The position numbers and the translations under genes were made by a program. 64,000 bases of DNA from an uncultured Clostridia bacterium. Its GTDB lineage: Bacteria > Bacillota > Clostridia > Christensenellales > QALW01. This document shows, in pieces, positions 61,513-64,000 of the stretch. Positions within the stretch are counted from its first letter, which is position 1. Each line of letters opens with the position of its first letter. The notes under the pieces were generated by a model. That model saw only the letters and a program-made list of their open reading frames with translations. It was not told the origin of the DNA and did not search any database. Location of the stretch: NCBI GenBank assembly GCA_934465535.1, contig CAKSKV010000008.1:1-64000 (forward strand). The letters run 5' to 3'.

Positions 61513-63987
61513 TCAGACACCCTTCTTGTTGTTGCGAATCTTCTCCTGAGTGGTGAAGTTCGTGGTGGCAACATAGCCCGGTATCGGCATGATCTTCTCA
61601 TGAATGGCATCGATGATCCAGGAAGCCTGCGGGAAGAAGTAGTTATCCAGCTCGTAGGCAGGCGTAATCCAGTTGCGTGCGCCCACAACAACGGCGGGTG
61701 CATCAAGATAATCAAAGGCCATCTCGCTTACATTTTCGGCAATTTCCTTCATGATGGAGCCGCGGTCGCAGGCATCGCCTACAACTACCAGCTTGCCGGT
61801 CTTCTTAACGGACTCCAGCACCTTTTCATAGTTGAAGGGAACGATGCTGCGTGCGTCGATGATCTCGGCGGAAATGCCGTATTTCTCCTGAAGTTGTTTT
61901 GCGGCATCCATAGCGCGGTAGAGCACCGCGCCGATGGTAACGATGGTAACATCGGTACCGGCGCGTTTGATATCGGGCTCGCCGAAGGGAATCTCATAGC
62001 TTTCGGCAGGTACGCCGCCCTCATGGAACTGCTCGCCGAAATCGTAGATGCGCTGGCTCTCAAAGAATACAACCGGGTCGGTGCCGTTAAGAGCGGTGGT
62101 CATAAGACCCTTGGCATCGTAGGGGGTAGCCGGGAAGCAGACCTTAAGGCCCGGGATATGAGCAACCATGGCGGACCAGTCCTGAGAATGCTGTGCGCCG
62201 TATTTGGAGCCTACGGAAACGCGCAGCACCATGGGCAGCTTGAGGGCGCCCGCAGTCATTGCCTGCCACTTGGCCATCTGGTTAAACACCTCGTCGCCGG
62301 CACGGCCGATGAAGTCGCAGTACATAAGCTCAACTATGGAGCGGCCGCCGCACATGCCGTAGCCCACGGCAGATGCCACAATTGCTGCCTCGGAAATAGG
62401 AGCATTGAACAGGCGGTGATAGGGGATAGCCTCGGTAAGACCGCCGTAAACCGCAAACGCGCCGCCCCAATCGCGGTTTTCTTCGCCGTAGGCAACCAGA
62501 GTGGGATCCTCATAGAATTTGTTGATTATAGCCTCAAAAATACCGTCTCTGTACTGATATACCTTGTTTTTGGAAACCGGCTTGCCGTCCTTGTCAAAGC
62601 CGAAGCGCTCCTTGCGTGCAATCTTCTGTACGCGGGGATCCTCAGCCATGGGGATAAGCACATCGGGTGCGCGGTCGGGCTCCATGGAAACAATGTGCTC
62701 ATTGGAGAACATAATGTCGGCAATGGCATCGGGGCAGCCGTTGAGATCCATATAGGGAGAAATGGCGGGATCGGTGGCAATCTTTACCGTGTGGGTCATA
62801 ACCTTTACGATATCGGCATAAATCTCGTCGAACTTCTCATCCTTTGCAACGCCTGCATCAACAAGCGCAGCGCGATAGGTGATCATCGGATCGATAGCCT
62901 GCCATGCGGCAACCTCTTCCTTTGTGCGGTAGGAGGAAGCATCGCTGGGGGAGTGTCCGGAATAACGGTAGGTGAGCACATCCAGCAGCACCGGCCCCTG
63001 ACGGTCCTCAATAAGCTGCTTCTTGCGCTTGTAGGCCTCGATTACGGCAAGCGGATTGTAGCCGTCTACGCGCTCTGCATGCATCTGGCTGGGGGTAACG
63101 CCCGCGCCCATTCTTGCAAGGATATTGTAGGCCATGGTTTCGCCGTTGGTCTGTCCGCCCATGCCGTACTGGTTGTTGAAAATATTGAAGATGATGGGCA
63201 GTCCGCCTTTGTGAGCCTCGTCCCACAGCTTGGTATACTGATCCATCGCAGAGAAGTTCATAGCCTCCCAAACGGGGCCGCAGCCAAGGGAAGCATCACC
63301 GATATTTGCAATAACAAGGCCTTCCTTGCAGTTTACTCTTTTATAAAGAGCGGCGCCGGCGGCAATACCTGCGCTGCCGCCCACTATTGCGTTGTTGGGA
63401 TAAATGCCGAAGGGCAGGAAGAAGGCGTGCATGGAACCGCCCAGACCCTTGGAGAAGCCGGTTTCACGGGCAAACAGCTCGGCTACAACGCCGTAGAGGA
63501 AGAAGGCGCGCGCCATTTCCTTAACGGATTCAAATTTGCCGTTGTTCTCCACAACGCGGAGGGTGGCGCCGTCCCAGGTGGACTTCATGATGCTCATCAG
63601 CTCTTCGTCGCTGAGCTTTTCAATGCAGGAAAGTCCTTTTGCCAGAATGTCGGCATGGGAGCGGTGAGAACCGAAGATAAAATCGTTTTTGTCAAGAAGA
63701 TAAGCCTGACCTACCGCGGCTGCCTCCTGGCCGATGCCAAGGTGAGCGGGGCCGGGATGGCTGTAATGGATGCCGTTGTATTCGCTGGTGGTTTTGATGA
63801 GGTTGATCATGGTCTCAAACTCGCGGATAACAGCCATATCGTGATAGATACGCAGGAAATCCTCGGTTGAGTAGTTGGCCTTTTCCTCGGCGATGGTTTT
63901 GTTATAACGGTTTACCGGAATGTCTTCAAAATGTACGAAGCCGGGAGCCCGCATAACACTCGGGTCGATAAATTGGGACTTAGGCAT
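61513..63987 (-). CDS. Fused TPP-dependent dehydrogenase E1 alpha-beta subunits
   Basis: 824 aa. Residues about 45-395 are an E1 alpha chain (GIHYSHPGPAHLGIGQEAAA; TPP site with GDAS and FNNQYG), and about 490-810 an E1 beta chain (VAYGEENRDWGGAF; NAPISEAAIVASAVGYGM with the glutamate that activates TPP; KYGAQHSQDW). It decarboxylates a 2-oxo acid (pyruvate, acetoin precursor or branched-chain type). No E2 or E3 gene follows before the terminator; these must be upstream of the window edge or elsewhere. In the TPP motif, GDG reads GDA and about 12 extra residues separate it from NN. Confidence 0.88.
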   Translation of the reverse strand: MPKSQFIDPSVMRAPGFVHFEDIPVNRYNKTIAEEKANYSTEDFLRIYHDMAVIREFETMINLIKTTSEYNGIHYSHPGPAHLGIGQEAAAVGQAYLLDKNDFIFGSHRSHADILAKGLSCIEKLSDEELMSIMKSTWDGATLRVVENNGKFESVKEMARAFFLYGVVAELFARETGFSKGLGGSMHAFFLPFGIYPNNAIVGGSAGIAAGAALYKRVNCKEGLVIANIGDASLGCGPVWEAMNFSAMDQYTKLWDEAHKGGLPIIFNIFNNQYGMGGQTNGETMAYNILARMGAGVTPSQMHAERVDGYNPLAVIEAYKRKKQLIEDRQGPVLLDVLTYRYSGHSPSDASSYRTKEEVAAWQAIDPMITYRAALVDAGVAKDEKFDEIYADIVKVMTHTVKIATDPAISPYMDLNGCPDAIADIMFSNEHIVSMEPDRAPDVLIPMAEDPRVQKIARKERFGFDKDGKPVSKNKVYQYRDGIFEAIINKFYEDPTLVAYGEENRDWGGAFAVYGGLTEAIPYHRLFNAPISEAAIVASAVGYGMCGGRSIVELMYCDFIGRAGDEVFNQMAKWQAMTAGALKLPMVLRVSVGSKYGAQHSQDWSAMVAHIPGLKVCFPATPYDAKGLMTTALNGTDPVVFFESQRIYDFGEQFHEGGVPAESYEIPFGEPDIKRAGTDVTIVTIGAVLYRAMDAAKQLQEKYGISAEIIDARSIVPFNYEKVLESVKKTGKLVVVGDACDRGSIMKEIAENVSEMAFDYLDAPAVVVGARNWITPAYELDNYFFPQASWIIDAIHEKIMPIPGYVATTNFTTQEKIRNNKKGV

Positions 63988-64000
63988 TATAAATACCCTC

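Noticed and set aside
61600..63870. 756-aa open frame on the plus strand
   Set aside because: It is antisense to the well-supported fused E1 gene, has a low-complexity Gly/His composition typical of shadow frames and no ribosome site.

Overview
The window comes from a moderately GC-rich, spore-forming low-oxygen Firmicute, most likely a gut clostridium (Oscillospirales or Christensenellales type). The evidence is a CwlD-like sporulation amidase, a CotF-type coat protein, a CotH-kinase lipoprotein, a GGGtGRT/NifU-like pair, FeoAB, a DUF1858 protein, strong Shine-Dalgarno sites and consensus sigma-A promoters. No phage, insertion sequence, CRISPR array, tRNA or rRNA gene was recognised.

Layout. 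1-6.7 kb: a TetR regulator with a consensus promoter and overlapping operator, a two-gene ABC exporter, a second TetR gene with an acetyltransferase, an internally deleted hydrolase remnant and a DUF2975-like membrane protein. 6.8-9.2 kb: feoB and feoA, reverse strand. 9.3-15.5 kb: AraC and LacI regulators followed by a four-gene oxidoreductase/ThuA/sugar-isomerase/oxidoreductase operon that looks like 3-keto-sugar (glycoside-cleaving) chemistry. 15.8-29.6 kb: a flavin-reductase-fold protein and a secreted-glycan island with a GH99/GH71-like lipoprotein, a membrane-tethered GH32-like enzyme, a tethered protein of unknown fold, a tandem pair of beta-propeller glycosidases (one cytoplasmic, one exported and tethered) and an orphan solute-binding lipoprotein preceded by phased A-tracts. 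Inside this island, on the reverse strand, are a GatC-GatA fusion that has lost its catalytic residues and an overlapping gene holding only the first part of GatB. This pair is the strongest candidate for an undescribed system.

29.7-41.1 kb: acetyltransferases, a short-chain dehydrogenase, a third TetR gene with an ABC-2 exporter, DUF421/DUF4363, CwlD, MntP and MntR, a DEAD-box helicase, and a low-GC patch with a tiny ribbon-helix-helix-like protein and a lipoprotein. 41.2-53.5 kb: the GGGtGRT/NifU-like pair, DegV, TIM-barrel isomerases, a TldD/PmbA protein, rpiB, upp, a large lamin-tail/CotH lipoprotein and an unrecognised beta-rich lipoprotein. 53.8-64 kb: parE-parC, a CotF-like protein, serS, a DUF1858 protein, small ORFs and a fused TPP-dependent E1 alpha-beta dehydrogenase.

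Working together: the 9-29 kb region reads as a regulated programme that trims an external glycan or glycoside at the cell surface, recognises products through a lipoprotein and processes sugars inside by oxidation and isomerisation. No importer permease is present here, so uptake must be encoded elsewhere. Three TetR genes each sit beside their probable target genes. All functions are read from sequence motifs by eye; no database search was possible.
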